From Bryobacteraceae bacterium (lineage in GTDB: Bacteria > Acidobacteriota > Terriglobia > Bryobacterales > Bryobacteraceae), in the NCBI GenBank assembly GCA_030041495.1, contig JASHNT010000034.1:1-41830 (forward strand): DNA of 41,830 nucleotides. The letters are read 5' to 3'. Each line of letters begins with the position of its first letter. The first letter of the stretch is position 1. Under the pieces are notes generated by a model that did not search any database, had not been told where the DNA came from, and was given only the letters and a program-made list of their open reading frames with translations. Positions 1 through 7,524 of the stretch are shown here, one piece after another. The translations under genes and the position numbers were made by a program.

Positions 1-585
1 TTGCTGACCTCGTCCGTCGGGACCCGCGCCCTCAGGACCACGCCCGTCTGGACCGCGCCCATCAGGACCACGGCCGAAGGGTCCGCCTCCGAAGGGTCCA
101 AAGCTTTCTGTCGCGGCGGCGTTGTTCGCGCGCGGCGGAGCGACTTTCTCTTCCACCTGCATCTTGGGGCCTTCTTTGGAGACGGTGAGCTCGTAGACCG
201 GCTGTTCGCGATGCTCGTGATGGAAGGTGAGCTTGAAGCGGTCCACCAGCAGAGCCTGCACCATCGCCGGCGCCTCACTCTCGGAAGCGCCTGCCGGTAG
301 CTTGGCTTGGATGTTCCAGCGCGATTGTGCCATCCAGGAGGGGCCGGAAATCTGGAAGGATTTAACGTCGAAGGCGTAGGGGAGCAAGTCAGCGAGAGAG
401 GCGAACTGCCAATCGAAGGTTCCGGCATCGAGCCGCAATCCGGGGCGGAACTGGCCGGAGCGGAAAGTCTCCGGCGTGGGCAGATCGGCGGCGCGGATCG
501 CGGCAACTTCAAAGGAGGGCGCGGCGGCGAGAAGGCCGGCGATGACGGCGCCCGCGGCCACGCAGGCGGCAAATGGCAGCTTCAT
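1..585 (-). CDS. TIGR03435-type secreted protein, C-terminus off the left edge
   Basis: Reading the minus strand from ATG at 585-583 gives 195 codons open to the window edge. It starts MKLPFAACVAAGAVIAGLLAA, a signal peptide, followed by FEVAAIRAADLPTPETFRSG, which resembles the FEVASIKP-type opening of the acidobacterial TIGR03435 family. A later stretch, LLVDRFKLTFHHEHREQPVYELTV, also fits that family. From about residue 165 the protein becomes a run of near-repeats of GRGPD that reaches the edge, so the rest of the family domain is not visible. A TATAAT hexamer lies only 8 nt upstream of the ATG. The family's function is unknown. The upstream DUF1015 gene ends 39 nt away on the same strand, so co-transcription is possible. 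Confidence 0.8.
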   Translation of the reverse strand, partial: MKLPFAACVAAGAVIAGLLAAAPSFEVAAIRAADLPTPETFRSGQFRPGLRLDAGTFDWQFASLADLLPYAFDVKSFQISGPSWMAQSRWNIQAKLPAGASESEAPAMVQALLVDRFKLTFHHEHREQPVYELTVSKEGPKMQVEEKVAPPRANNAAATESFGPFGGGPFGRGPDGRGPDGRGPEGAGPDGRGQQ

Positions 586-593
586 ACCCTCAT

Positions 594-599
594 ATTATA
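594..599 (-). promoter_or_regulatory. TATAAT -10-like box close to the start codon
   Basis: A perfect TATAAT on the minus strand ends 8 nt before the ATG at 585. If it is used, the transcript would start within a few nucleotides of the start codon, giving a leaderless or nearly leaderless mRNA. No good -35 hexamer sits 16-18 bp upstream (GATAGG at the expected place). The spot lies between two same-strand genes. Confidence 0.35.
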
Positions 600-624
600 G
601 GCAGCCGCTTTGAAGTCCTATCGG

Positions 625-1845
625 CTAAAGGCGGTAGATGGTGACGCCGCTCAACAGCTTGGGATAGAAATCGGTCGACTTCTGCGGCATCACGCCGCCG
701 GCGAAAGCAATGCGGGCCATGTCATCGATGGGTGTCGGCTCGAGCAGGAACACGATATCCGCGCCGGCGTTGACCTCCGCAACCGCAGCGTCGATGCCGC
801 GTACATAATGGATGTGCTTTTCCTCGCGTACCGCTTCTTCGCCGATGCCCAGCGCTCCACCGATGATTTCGCGATGCAGGACCGGGACGTCCATTTCGCC
901 GGTCCGGCGCGGACGCTCCAGCAGCGCGAAGACGTTCTTGGCCGCGACGCCGATCCGCAGGCCATCCGGCTGGCGCGTCGAGAAAGCGCGCTTGATGCCC
1001 TCGAGCGATTCGGAGCGCGAATTCCATCCGGCGGGCGCTTCGAACCCGCGCGCCCGATCCAGATTGTGCAGCACCCGGTGCGTCGCCAGAATCTTGAGTC
1101 CCGGCGAGTACATATTGACGAACGTCATCATCACAAACTCGGCCGCGGCGTCGCCCGGATTCTCGTTGCGATACGCCAGAGCAGTCTCATAGCGATGGTG
1201 CCCGTCGGCGATCAGCAGTTTTTTCGGAGCCATCAACTCCTGGATGCGCGCGATTTTCTCGGCTCGAGTGATCGCCCAGGCGCGATGGCGTGTGCCATCG
1301 CCGTCCAACATGTCCAAGACTGGAGCCGCGTTCGCGGCCTCATCGAGCAGTTGGTCGACCGCGCCGTCCGGATCAGAATACAGCATGAAAATCTGGCCGA
1401 AATGCGAACGTGTATGCCGCAGCAGCTCCAGCCGGTCTTTCTTGGGACCGGACAATGTCTGTTCATGCCGGTGGACGATATTCGCCGAATAATCCTCCAC
1501 CTTGCCGATCCCGATGAAGCCTTTGCGCAGCGCGTGCTCGCCGGTATCCGGAACCTGGAATTCCTGAGAATAAGCGTAGAGCCCGGGAGCCGGATCCTGG
1601 GCGAGGATGCCGTAGCGGATCCAATCGTTCAGATGCTTGGCGGCACGCGTGTAGACATTGTCCGATTCGCTGTCGGAGGCGTGGCGCTCTCCCAGGATCA
1701 CGCGAACTAGGTTGTAGGGGCTCGCGGCGAGGTACTCGGCCTGCATCTTCGGACTGATCTTGTCGTAGGGCTGCGTCAGCAGCTTTGCGGGATCGCCAGC
1801 CTTAGCGGTATAGCGAAACGGCCGGAAGGGTTTTATGGTAGCCAA
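625..1845 (-). CDS. DUF1015 family protein
   Basis: This is a 406-residue conserved protein of unknown function. It shows the landmarks of DUF1015: RPFRYTAKAGDPAKLLTQPYD near the N-terminus, SPYNLVRVILGE, an HEQTLSGPKKDRLELLRHTR segment, and LIADGHHRYETALAYRNENP in the middle. Full family length is covered. The start is TTG at 1845-1843, 4 nt after the stop of the preceding TadE-like gene; no in-frame ATG is nearby. It therefore looks like the distal gene of the lgt-tadG-tadE-tadE run, although nothing in the family suggests a pilus role. No signal peptide or membrane segment is visible. Confidence 0.88.
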   Translation of the reverse strand: MATIKPFRPFRYTAKAGDPAKLLTQPYDKISPKMQAEYLAASPYNLVRVILGERHASDSESDNVYTRAAKHLNDWIRYGILAQDPAPGLYAYSQEFQVPDTGEHALRKGFIGIGKVEDYSANIVHRHEQTLSGPKKDRLELLRHTRSHFGQIFMLYSDPDGAVDQLLDEAANAAPVLDMLDGDGTRHRAWAITRAEKIARIQELMAPKKLLIADGHHRYETALAYRNENPGDAAAEFVMMTFVNMYSPGLKILATHRVLHNLDRARGFEAPAGWNSRSESLEGIKRAFSTRQPDGLRIGVAAKNVFALLERPRRTGEMDVPVLHREIIGGALGIGEEAVREEKHIHYVRGIDAAVAEVNAGADIVFLLEPTPIDDMARIAFAGGVMPQKSTDFYPKLLSGVTIYRL

Positions 1846-1849
1846 GCAC

Positions 1850-2308
1850 TCAGAATAGCTGCTTTGGATTGGGGCTCGCTAGACGTGCGCTGACCATAGG
1901 TGCGCTCACCAACACCGGCCGCGAGCTTACCAGCGTCCGCGCCAGCCACGGCGAAAACAGATGCGACTCGAAATTGACCACCGCGATAGTGAGCGTCTCA
2001 TCGTCCGGGCGGTCGGGCGTGGCGGGGCGGTAAGTCACCACGACGTTGGCCGGAGTCATGCCCAAATAGCCGGAGGCGATGGGCGGCTGTTGCGTCTGGC
2101 CGTACAGCACCAGATTAATGATTGGTTCGGGGCCTTGCCATTCGTGCAGAGTGCCCCATCGCGCTGCAGTGCGGACCCGCTCCACTAGAGCCTGGTGCGC
2201 GAAGAGCACCTGCGCGCAATCGGCGATGCCGAGGAGAAAGCAGAGAAACACGAACAGGACCAGCGTACCTTCCACCAGACTCTGTCCGCGCTTCAGTTTC
2301 CTTCTCAC
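1850..2308 (-). CDS. TadE-like pilus assembly protein (second of an adjacent pair)
   Basis: 152 residues. I place the start at GTG 2308, because its GTGA overlaps the TGA stop of the upstream gene by 4 nt and puts the typical TadE N-terminus first: RRKLKRGQSLVEGTLVLFVFLCFLLGIADCAQVLF. That is a basic stretch, then G-Q-S-L-V-E-G, then one hydrophobic helix, as in TadE pseudopilin-like proteins. The remainder is a small periplasmic domain. In-frame sequence upstream to 2461 overlaps the neighbour completely and is not part of the gene. TadE-like proteins are minor components of Tat/Flp-type pilus systems; which system this one serves is not visible here. Confidence 0.8.
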   Translation of the reverse strand: MRRKLKRGQSLVEGTLVLFVFLCFLLGIADCAQVLFAHQALVERVRTAARWGTLHEWQGPEPIINLVLYGQTQQPPIASGYLGMTPANVVVTYRPATPDRPDDETLTIAVVNFESHLFSPWLARTLVSSRPVLVSAPMVSARLASPNPKQLF

Positions 2309-2778
2309 GGCTCGGGCTCCGATGGGGCGTAGTGGCCGATGTAAGGGAACTCGGCAAAGGGCCGGCGGTTGAAGGTGAACGATCCGAAGACTGCGCCGAG
2401 CGAATAATTCACGATAGTCACATCGACCGCCGAAGGAGCGCCGGACGAATCCTTGACCCAATTGACCAGCACATTCTCCGGTTTCAAATTCGGTGCCACG
2501 GGCGCAGCGGCCTGCGCTGGCCGCTCATTGCCGTAGACAACCAAATTCTGGATTGCGGCGTTGCCCTTTTCGATATCGGATTCCTGGGCCGCGCGATAGG
2601 TGCGCGAAGCAGCATAGCGGGCTCCGTTGCCCACCGCGCTGACCAATTGGTCATAAACGTAGAAGGTGTAGCCGAACTGGAAGGTGCCAGACAGGCAGGC
2701 GAGCATCACGCCGGCGCACAGGGCCAGCTCGATCATTGCATGACCTTTTTCGCGCCTGTTCCCGCAAGTCGGCTTCAT
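2305..2778 (-). CDS. TadE-like pilus assembly protein (first of an adjacent pair)
   Basis: 157 residues starting MKPTCGNRREKGHAMIELAL, then a single membrane helix (LCAGVMLACLSGTFQFGYTFYV) and a short extracytoplasmic domain. The E-x2-hydrophobic arrangement after a basic N-terminus (GHAMIELAL) is the TadE signature. The ATG at 2778 overlaps the stop of the upstream TadG-like gene as ATGA, and its own stop overlaps the next gene's GTG, so the three genes are translationally coupled. The motif YDQLVSAVGNGARYAASRT matches the conserved helix that follows the membrane segment in this family. Confidence 0.82.
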   Translation of the reverse strand: MKPTCGNRREKGHAMIELALCAGVMLACLSGTFQFGYTFYVYDQLVSAVGNGARYAASRTYRAAQESDIEKGNAAIQNLVVYGNERPAQAAAPVAPNLKPENVLVNWVKDSSGAPSAVDVTIVNYSLGAVFGSFTFNRRPFAEFPYIGHYAPSEPEP

Positions 2779-3260
2779 TCCACCAACCTCGCCGGATGGG
2801 TCGCTGCGACGCTGCGCGCTGGAACGGTGAGGGACTTCGGTCCTCCGACCGCCCGTAAGAAAACGATGTCGACTCCGTTATTGGGCGCGCTCACGCGAGC
2901 CATGGCCACGGCCGAGGCGTCGCTCGGCTCGCGCTGCCAGGTCTTCCCGTCGGAGCTAAACTCGACGACCACTCCGGTGAAGCGCTCCGTGCCCAGATTC
3001 CAGCACATGGGGATGTGAGCTACGGCATCGCGAGCCCGATCGAGACCCGCGTTGGTGCCGTCCAGCTTGACCGCTGCGGTCAACGCGGCAGCGTCGGTAA
3101 ACACCTGAGTTTCGTTGCGGGCGATGTAGATGCGGCCGAGGTCGAAAGCCATGCCCACCATCGCCAACAGCAGCAGCATCGTGACCGACATGGCGATGAG
3201 AACAAAGCCTCTTCGCCGGCGCTGCTTCAAGACAGGGATGGCGGGCGAGATTACGCGCAC
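2775..3260 (-). CDS. TadG-like (Flp pilus-assembly TadE/G-like) protein
   Basis: About 161 residues from GTG at 3260. The N-terminus has a basic patch (LKQRRRRGFVLIAMSVTMLLLLAMVGMAF) running into a membrane helix, then DLGRIYIARNETQVFTDAAALTAAVKLDG, which is the conserved TadG-type segment (hydrophobic helix, D-x-G, then A-D-A-A-A-L-A-A-A). The rest is a short extracytoplasmic part. The frame stays open to 3416, but that part overlaps lgt and reads like shadow sequence; GTG 3260 is my best start, though no Shine-Dalgarno sequence precedes it. The stop overlaps the following tadE start. No vWA domain is present, unlike the larger protein at 4176-5909. Confidence 0.75.
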   Translation of the reverse strand: MRVISPAIPVLKQRRRRGFVLIAMSVTMLLLLAMVGMAFDLGRIYIARNETQVFTDAAALTAAVKLDGTNAGLDRARDAVAHIPMCWNLGTERFTGVVVEFSSDGKTWQREPSDASAVAMARVSAPNNGVDIVFLRAVGGPKSLTVPARSVAATHPARLVE

Positions 3261-3325
3261 GTCTAATAAAACGGCAGAAAAGGCGACGCGCTGTATAGTG
3301 CGACGCCCTGTAGTGGGACGAAAAG

Positions 3326-4111
3326 CTACGCGGTTACCGGGCGCGACATCTTCGTCAGGCGGCCCGGCCGCATCAGCAGAAGCGCGCCGGCCAGACCGGT
3401 GCCGATGGCGATCCATTGGGTGATCGACAAGGGCAGCCCGAACGGCAGAGCCTGCTCATGGAAGCGGGTGAACTCGATCAGGAACCGGTCAATGGAGCTG
3501 ATCAATAAATACAGGCCGATGATTTGCCCCGGCTCGTGCTTGCGCAGGAAGCGCCAATACAGGAAGGCGAACAACAGTCCTTCGGTGGCGAATTCGTAAA
3601 GCTGGGAGGGATGCAGAGGCATCTCCAGAGGCACTCCGGTGAGCGCCCAGGCATCGGGGTTGTGGAACTTCACGGCCCAGGGTAGGTTGGTGACTTTGCC
3701 CCAGCAGCATCCGGCGGCGAAGCACCCCAAGCGGCCGATCGAATGGCCAATGGCGATGCCGGGTGCGAAGGCGTCGCAGGATTCCAGTAGCGGCAACTTG
3801 TTGTGGCGAAGGTAGAAGTACGCGGTGATAACAGCCAGAATCAAGCCGCCCTGAAAAACTCCCGCGGCCTGCCAGAACGAAAGCGAAAAAATCTGCACGT
3901 CCGGCCAATCGAAGGCGATCATCAGGAGCTTGGCGCCCAACAGTCCGGCGAGCGCGGCGTAGATCGCGAGGTTAGTGATCAGCTCCGCGTTCAATCCGCT
4001 GCGGCGGGCGAGCCGGACGGTAACCCACAATCCGGCTAGAAACCCCAGCGCCACCAGGACGCCGTAGGTTGGCAGGTAATACGTTCCGAACGAAACCAGC
4101 TTAGGCAGCAA
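3326..4111 (-). CDS. lgt: Prolipoprotein diacylglyceryl transferase
   Basis: 261 residues with several membrane helices. Lgt transfers diacylglyceryl from phosphatidylglycerol to the lipobox Cys of prolipoproteins at the inner membrane, the first step of lipoprotein maturation. Supporting motifs: YGVLVALGFLAGLWV near the N-terminus, FQGGLI in the middle, and GHSIGRLGCFAAGCCWGK, which matches the family's GRxGCFxAGCCxG form of the signature around the essential Arg. HPSQLYE and the C-terminal membrane helix also fit. The start is TTG at 4111; an upstream ATG reads straight into TAG. The gene sits between two groups of Tad-like genes on the same strand with no obvious functional link to them. 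Confidence 0.93.
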   Translation of the reverse strand: MLPKLVSFGTYYLPTYGVLVALGFLAGLWVTVRLARRSGLNAELITNLAIYAALAGLLGAKLLMIAFDWPDVQIFSLSFWQAAGVFQGGLILAVITAYFYLRHNKLPLLESCDAFAPGIAIGHSIGRLGCFAAGCCWGKVTNLPWAVKFHNPDAWALTGVPLEMPLHPSQLYEFATEGLLFAFLYWRFLRKHEPGQIIGLYLLISSIDRFLIEFTRFHEQALPFGLPLSITQWIAIGTGLAGALLLMRPGRLTKMSRPVTA

Positions 4112-4126
4112 TCTACATCAACGATA

Positions 4127-4156
4127 GCAGATCGATCCCCGGGGAATTCGATCTGC
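4127..4156. repeat. 30-bp inverted repeat between the vWA/TadG gene and lgt
   Basis: Perfect 9-bp arms GCAGATCGA (4127-4135) and TCGATCTGC (4148-4156) flank a 12-nt centre that itself contains the palindrome CCCCGGGG. The element lies in the 64-nt gap after the vWA/TadG stop. It could be a terminator for that gene, but no T-run follows, so a protein-binding site is equally possible. Confidence 0.5.
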
Positions 4157-4175
4157 AAGGCCCTGCAAGACAACG

Positions 4176-5909
4176 TTACTTGCTCAGCCGAAGCACCTGC
4201 GACGCGATGGACAAAAATGCTGGGCCCAGGTTGGTGGCATTGGGCGAATACACGAACGTGCCTTGCGGCTGGGAAGAATAGGTCACACAGCCGGTTTCTT
4301 GAGCACAGGGCAGATAATAGGCGCCCCCGGCGTCGGGGCCGGTGGTGTTGTAACGGTCTCCGTTCGGGTCGTTCGCCATGCGCTGCAGGAGAATAGGATC
4401 GGGAGGACCGGTTGTGGTGTTCCCGCCCAGGCCGATGGCCATGACGTAAACCGGGAAGGTGCTGTTGCTGCGCGCATTGTAGGCCGAATTGTCGGTGGTA
4501 TTGAGGACCGCATTTTGGTAGTTCGTCCAACCGGTGGCCTGGATGTGTCCTTGCGCATCGGTGGTGACTGTCTTGTAGGCGTTCGACGGGTTCATTTGAT
4601 TGCCGAAAATATCGGTTTGTGGAAACCAGGCAATGTCGGGGACACTAGTCTTGTCATAGCCGCCTGTGCCGTCGAAGGCACACCCTGGCGCCGTGGTTGA
4701 GGTCATCAAAGAGGGGGAAGCGGTGCCCGCGACCGCGTTGAACGGGTAAGAGGCGGTCCCTGTGGATTGCGTATTCTCGGTGAAGGTGGTCCAGTAGTTG
4801 ATCATCGACCAAAAATCAGTGGACCCAGGGTCGGAAGACGCTACGGTTCCAATCAGATTGTGGCTGTTGTTGAAATTCGTGTAGTAGGAATTCGAGGTTA
4901 AAAAGGGAGCCGCGGAGAAATTAAGTCCCGGAGACCAGGCCGGAAGGGCCGTCAAGCTTCCGAATCCACTCGCGCTCTTTTTCTTGCCGTTGGCGTCCGT
5001 GCAGTTGCTGGTGCTGGAGATGCCCGCCACAGTATTGGTCGAATCCCAGAAGTTCATGGCGAGGGTGTTTGGCAGCCCGTCGGTTTCGAGGACAATCACG
5101 TTGAGAGCGCCAGGCAGATTGGTTTGGTAGAGAAGTTGGTAGGCCAAACTCATGGCCTCTGCGGTTCCTGTTCCGCCGGCGCAGGAAATATTGTCGATGT
5201 CTCCCGTGCCGGAGCCAGAATCGTTCTTGTATCCCAGCGTAGACTGGAACGACTGAGTGGGCGCCGTATGCACGTAGCTGCCGTCGGCGAATGAGACCAA
5301 TCCGATGTAGTCGCTACTTTCCGCAAAGCTTCCGGTGAAGAGCTTAGCGGCGGTGACCATCTGTCCGCATGGGTAAGTTGAGGTGCCGGAACAAGGCGCG
5401 TAGTTGCTCGAGCCGCTTTCACACATGGAGCCGGAGCGGTCAAGCACCAGCATGGCCACAACCGTCCGGCGCGAGGCCGTGCCGTTCGCGGCGACAGTGG
5501 TGGAGGTGAAGCCCAACCAGCGCATGAAGATGGTATTCACGGAGGCCGAGGCGTATACCGAGACGTCCCAAAGCTGAGCATTGTTAGGATCTGCCTGGAC
5601 CGTGACGTTGGCGGTCGACATGTTGACGTTAGTTACGCCGAAGTAGTTGGAGGGGAAGTTTGCATTGAACCAAGTAACCGCATTCGTTTGCGCCGAACTC
5701 TGCTGATCGGCGAGAGTTTCGCCGATGGAGAGAGCGCGCGCGGCGGCCAACGCCGCTCCATCCACGGCTGCTTGCATCCGCGATCTGATCGCATACAGGA
5801 ATCCCACGTCGACAGCCAGACCCATCATGGGAATGATCAATAGCATAGACACCGTTCCCACGATGAGCGTCCAGCCCTTTTGATTTTTCCTGTTCGCATT
5901 CTTGCTCAT
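4176..5909 (-). CDS. TadG-like protein with a von Willebrand factor A domain
   Basis: 577 residues. Residues 10-60 form the TadG-type N-terminus: KGWTLIVGTVSMLLIIPMMG helix, then LAVDVGFLYAIRSRMQAAVDGAALAAAR. From about residue 150 a vWA domain begins with a MIDAS-type motif AMLVLDRSGSM (Asp157, Ser159, Ser161), followed by a long Ser/Thr/Asn-rich extracytoplasmic region with several Cys. MIDAS domains bind a divalent metal and typically mediate adhesion or protein contacts. It lies downstream of two TadE-like genes with a 27-nt gap, so the three probably form one transcript from near 7211. Vertebrate-type integrin function is not implied; the expected location is anchored in the inner membrane or exported with the pilus. 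Confidence 0.85.
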   Translation of the reverse strand: MSKNANRKNQKGWTLIVGTVSMLLIIPMMGLAVDVGFLYAIRSRMQAAVDGAALAAARALSIGETLADQQSSAQTNAVTWFNANFPSNYFGVTNVNMSTANVTVQADPNNAQLWDVSVYASASVNTIFMRWLGFTSTTVAANGTASRRTVVAMLVLDRSGSMCESGSSNYAPCSGTSTYPCGQMVTAAKLFTGSFAESSDYIGLVSFADGSYVHTAPTQSFQSTLGYKNDSGSGTGDIDNISCAGGTGTAEAMSLAYQLLYQTNLPGALNVIVLETDGLPNTLAMNFWDSTNTVAGISSTSNCTDANGKKKSASGFGSLTALPAWSPGLNFSAAPFLTSNSYYTNFNNSHNLIGTVASSDPGSTDFWSMINYWTTFTENTQSTGTASYPFNAVAGTASPSLMTSTTAPGCAFDGTGGYDKTSVPDIAWFPQTDIFGNQMNPSNAYKTVTTDAQGHIQATGWTNYQNAVLNTTDNSAYNARSNSTFPVYVMAIGLGGNTTTGPPDPILLQRMANDPNGDRYNTTGPDAGGAYYLPCAQETGCVTYSSQPQGTFVYSPNATNLGPAFLSIASQVLRLSK

Positions 5910-5936
5910 AACTGCTCCTCAAGGTGCCATCGACCG

Positions 5937-6626
5937 TTAAAAGAACAACCTGCTATAAATTCCACCCCCGGGATACTGGGAGAAGCCCAGATCGGGGGAT
6001 GCGTACCAGCCCTCCACGACGTAAGCCACCTGTCCATCGCCAAGAGTGATGTAATTCCCTGCGTTGGCCGCTACAGCGCCTGAATCGGTCATGTAATTCG
6101 GAATCGTGCCGTATACCGTCATGCTGGCCGTGGGGGTTGACCCGATGCTACTGGTTACGCCGGCCCCGTTGATCTGAACGGCCGAGTTCCCGAAGTTAAG
6201 GTATTGCAGGTAGACGTACTTGTCCTCGTTAGTGCAGGTTGTCCCGGAGGGCAAGGCAGCGCAACTGTTGGCGCCAACGTAGGTGAGCTCGGAAAGAATC
6301 AGATAGACGTAGCCTCCATTGCTGCTGTTGGAAGCTTCGTTACCCGTGAAGCTGGAGCCGATTTGCAGGTTGTAGGAGCTTGCCAGGGTTGCGGCGACGT
6401 CCTGAGCGGCCCAGGTGGAGTAATCGACGCCGTGGATATACAGGTTTCCGATATCGCGCGTAATGGCAGTGCATTGAATCATGCGAATCAGATTCATCCC
6501 ACCGATAAACATCCACACCAGCGCAGGGAACAGTAGTATCGAGAGAAGCGTGAACTCAATCAACTCGCTTCCGCGCTGGCTTCTGGCGCGACGCCTGCTC
6601 ACTTTACGATATGCAACCTCTTTCAC
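5937..6626 (-). CDS. TadE-like pilus assembly protein with extended C-terminal domain
   Basis: 229 residues from GTG 6626, with AAGGAG 9 nt upstream. The N-terminus carries a basic stretch (RKVSRRRARSQRGSELIEFTL) and one membrane helix (LLSILLFPALVWMFIGGMNLI), the TadE pattern including the conserved Glu of G-S-E-L-I-E-F. The remaining 170 residues are polar and rich in Gly, Ser, Asn and Tyr, with a Cys pair (ANSCAALPSGTTCT) that could form a disulphide. The gene starts 12 nt after the previous TadE gene ends and is followed by the vWA/TadG gene, so this is a TadE-TadE-TadG unit. Confidence 0.82.
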   Translation of the reverse strand: MKEVAYRKVSRRRARSQRGSELIEFTLLSILLFPALVWMFIGGMNLIRMIQCTAITRDIGNLYIHGVDYSTWAAQDVAATLASSYNLQIGSSFTGNEASNSSNGGYVYLILSELTYVGANSCAALPSGTTCTNEDKYVYLQYLNFGNSAVQINGAGVTSSIGSTPTASMTVYGTIPNYMTDSGAVAANAGNYITLGDGQVAYVVEGWYASPDLGFSQYPGGGIYSRLFF

Positions 6627-6638
6627 CGGTTTTGCTCC

Positions 6639-7211
6639 TTACCTCGTCACGCTTGACACGCCCGCGGGGTATCCTCCCAAGACGTCTTCCGAGTACACCG
6701 AAATTGAGGCCGGCGATGTTGATCTGTAGCTTCCGGTGCCGCAACACAGTCCGGTGAGAGGCACCAACCAAGTCAACGGGTAGCCTTGAACCGACACCTG
6801 AACGATGTTGCCCGGAACGTTGCCGTTCGGCGCCGCGATGGCAGTCGTGGGAGCGGCTTGAGTAAAGTAGTTCACCTGTATCAGGGAGCTGGTTGACGAC
6901 ACCAGGCCCATCGAAAAGTTCGCGACCTGGGCCTCGATCGAGGCGTCTTGGCCCAGACTGCCCGAGGTCTGGAAGGTGATTGCGTAGCGGCAGCCTTCGC
7001 GCACCGCATTCTGCAATGTGCTCCAACTGAACAGAGCGAATGCGAGGTCGAAAAACATCGTCAGCAGAGCGAAGGTCGGCAGGATTACGAGAGCCAGCTC
7101 GACGAGCTGGTTGCCGCTCTGCTTTCGCCGCCGCCGCGAGATGTTCCTTGCCGCACCCGCTTCCAGATCAGAAGCGAGCGATGCTTTCAGAGATCGGGTG
7201 CGAATCGTCAT
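6639..7211 (-). CDS. TadE-like pilus assembly protein, first gene of the TadE-TadE-TadG unit
   Basis: 190 residues. ATG at 7211 is preceded by AGGAAG at normal spacing. The N-terminal 30 residues are unusually long and basic (ASDLEAGAARNISRRRRKQSG), then NQLVELALVILPTFALLTMFFDLAFALFSW forms the signature and the membrane helix. STLQNAVREGCRYAITFQTSG corresponds to the conserved amphipathic stretch after the helix. A small extracytoplasmic domain follows and ends near GLCCGTGSY. It heads an apparent operon with the two genes downstream; the region from 7212 upward should hold the promoter. Confidence 0.82.
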   Translation of the reverse strand: MTIRTRSLKASLASDLEAGAARNISRRRRKQSGNQLVELALVILPTFALLTMFFDLAFALFSWSTLQNAVREGCRYAITFQTSGSLGQDASIEAQVANFSMGLVSSTSSLIQVNYFTQAAPTTAIAAPNGNVPGNIVQVSVQGYPLTWLVPLTGLCCGTGSYRSTSPASISVYSEDVLGGYPAGVSSVTR

Positions 7212-7293
7212 CTACACTTCCTATCGGTACTCTGGTCCCATCGTATGGTCGGGCAGGCCCTCAGGTCGATCCGGGATATTCAGTGATTCCCCC

Positions 7294-7320
7294 CCTAAGG
7301 ATTTCTTAGGCCGCCTAAGG
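7294..7320. repeat. Clustered CCTAAG / CTTAGG repeats in a divergent promoter region
   Basis: The stretch contains CCTAAG, a 5-nt spacer GATTT, then CTTAGG, and a further CCTAAGG a few bases on. The first two copies form a perfect 6-bp inverted repeat. It sits between the divergent TadE unit (starts 7211, minus) and the GlcG-like gene (starts 7525, plus), a place where an operator would be expected. No regulator is known for it. Confidence 0.4.
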
Positions 7321-7431
7321 GTGAAGCCGTAGTTCTGAACTTCGGAAGGTACTGGATTCTTGCTAAGTCGGCACCGGCAGTGTGCCACTGTGAGTCACTT
7401 GATCGTCGCCGGGAATGCGCCAGAAAATGGC

Positions 7432-7460
7432 TGGACGGATCGAACTTCCGGCCCTATACT
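7432..7460 (+). promoter_or_regulatory. Predicted sigma70-type promoter of the GlcG-like gene
   Basis: TGGACG at 7432-7437 (4 of 6 matches to TTGACA) and TATACT at 7455-7460 are separated by 17 bp. Transcription would start near 7467, leaving a leader of about 58 nt before the GTG at 7525. Confidence 0.5.
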
Positions 7461-7524
7461 AAGTGGGCGGCAATCGCCGAGCAAGGGCGGCGAACCGCTG
7501 TATTTCATCAGGAGGAAAAACACC

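Noticed and set aside
610-1710. Long plus-strand frame opposite the DUF1015 gene (366 codons)
   Set aside because: It mirrors the DUF1015 gene, whose product shows clear family motifs; the opposite reading is an artefact of GC-rich codons.
4133-4150. String resembling a cloning-vector polylinker (SmaI and EcoRI sites adjacent)
   Set aside because: It forms part of a natural 9-bp inverted repeat between two genes and no other vector sequence is nearby.
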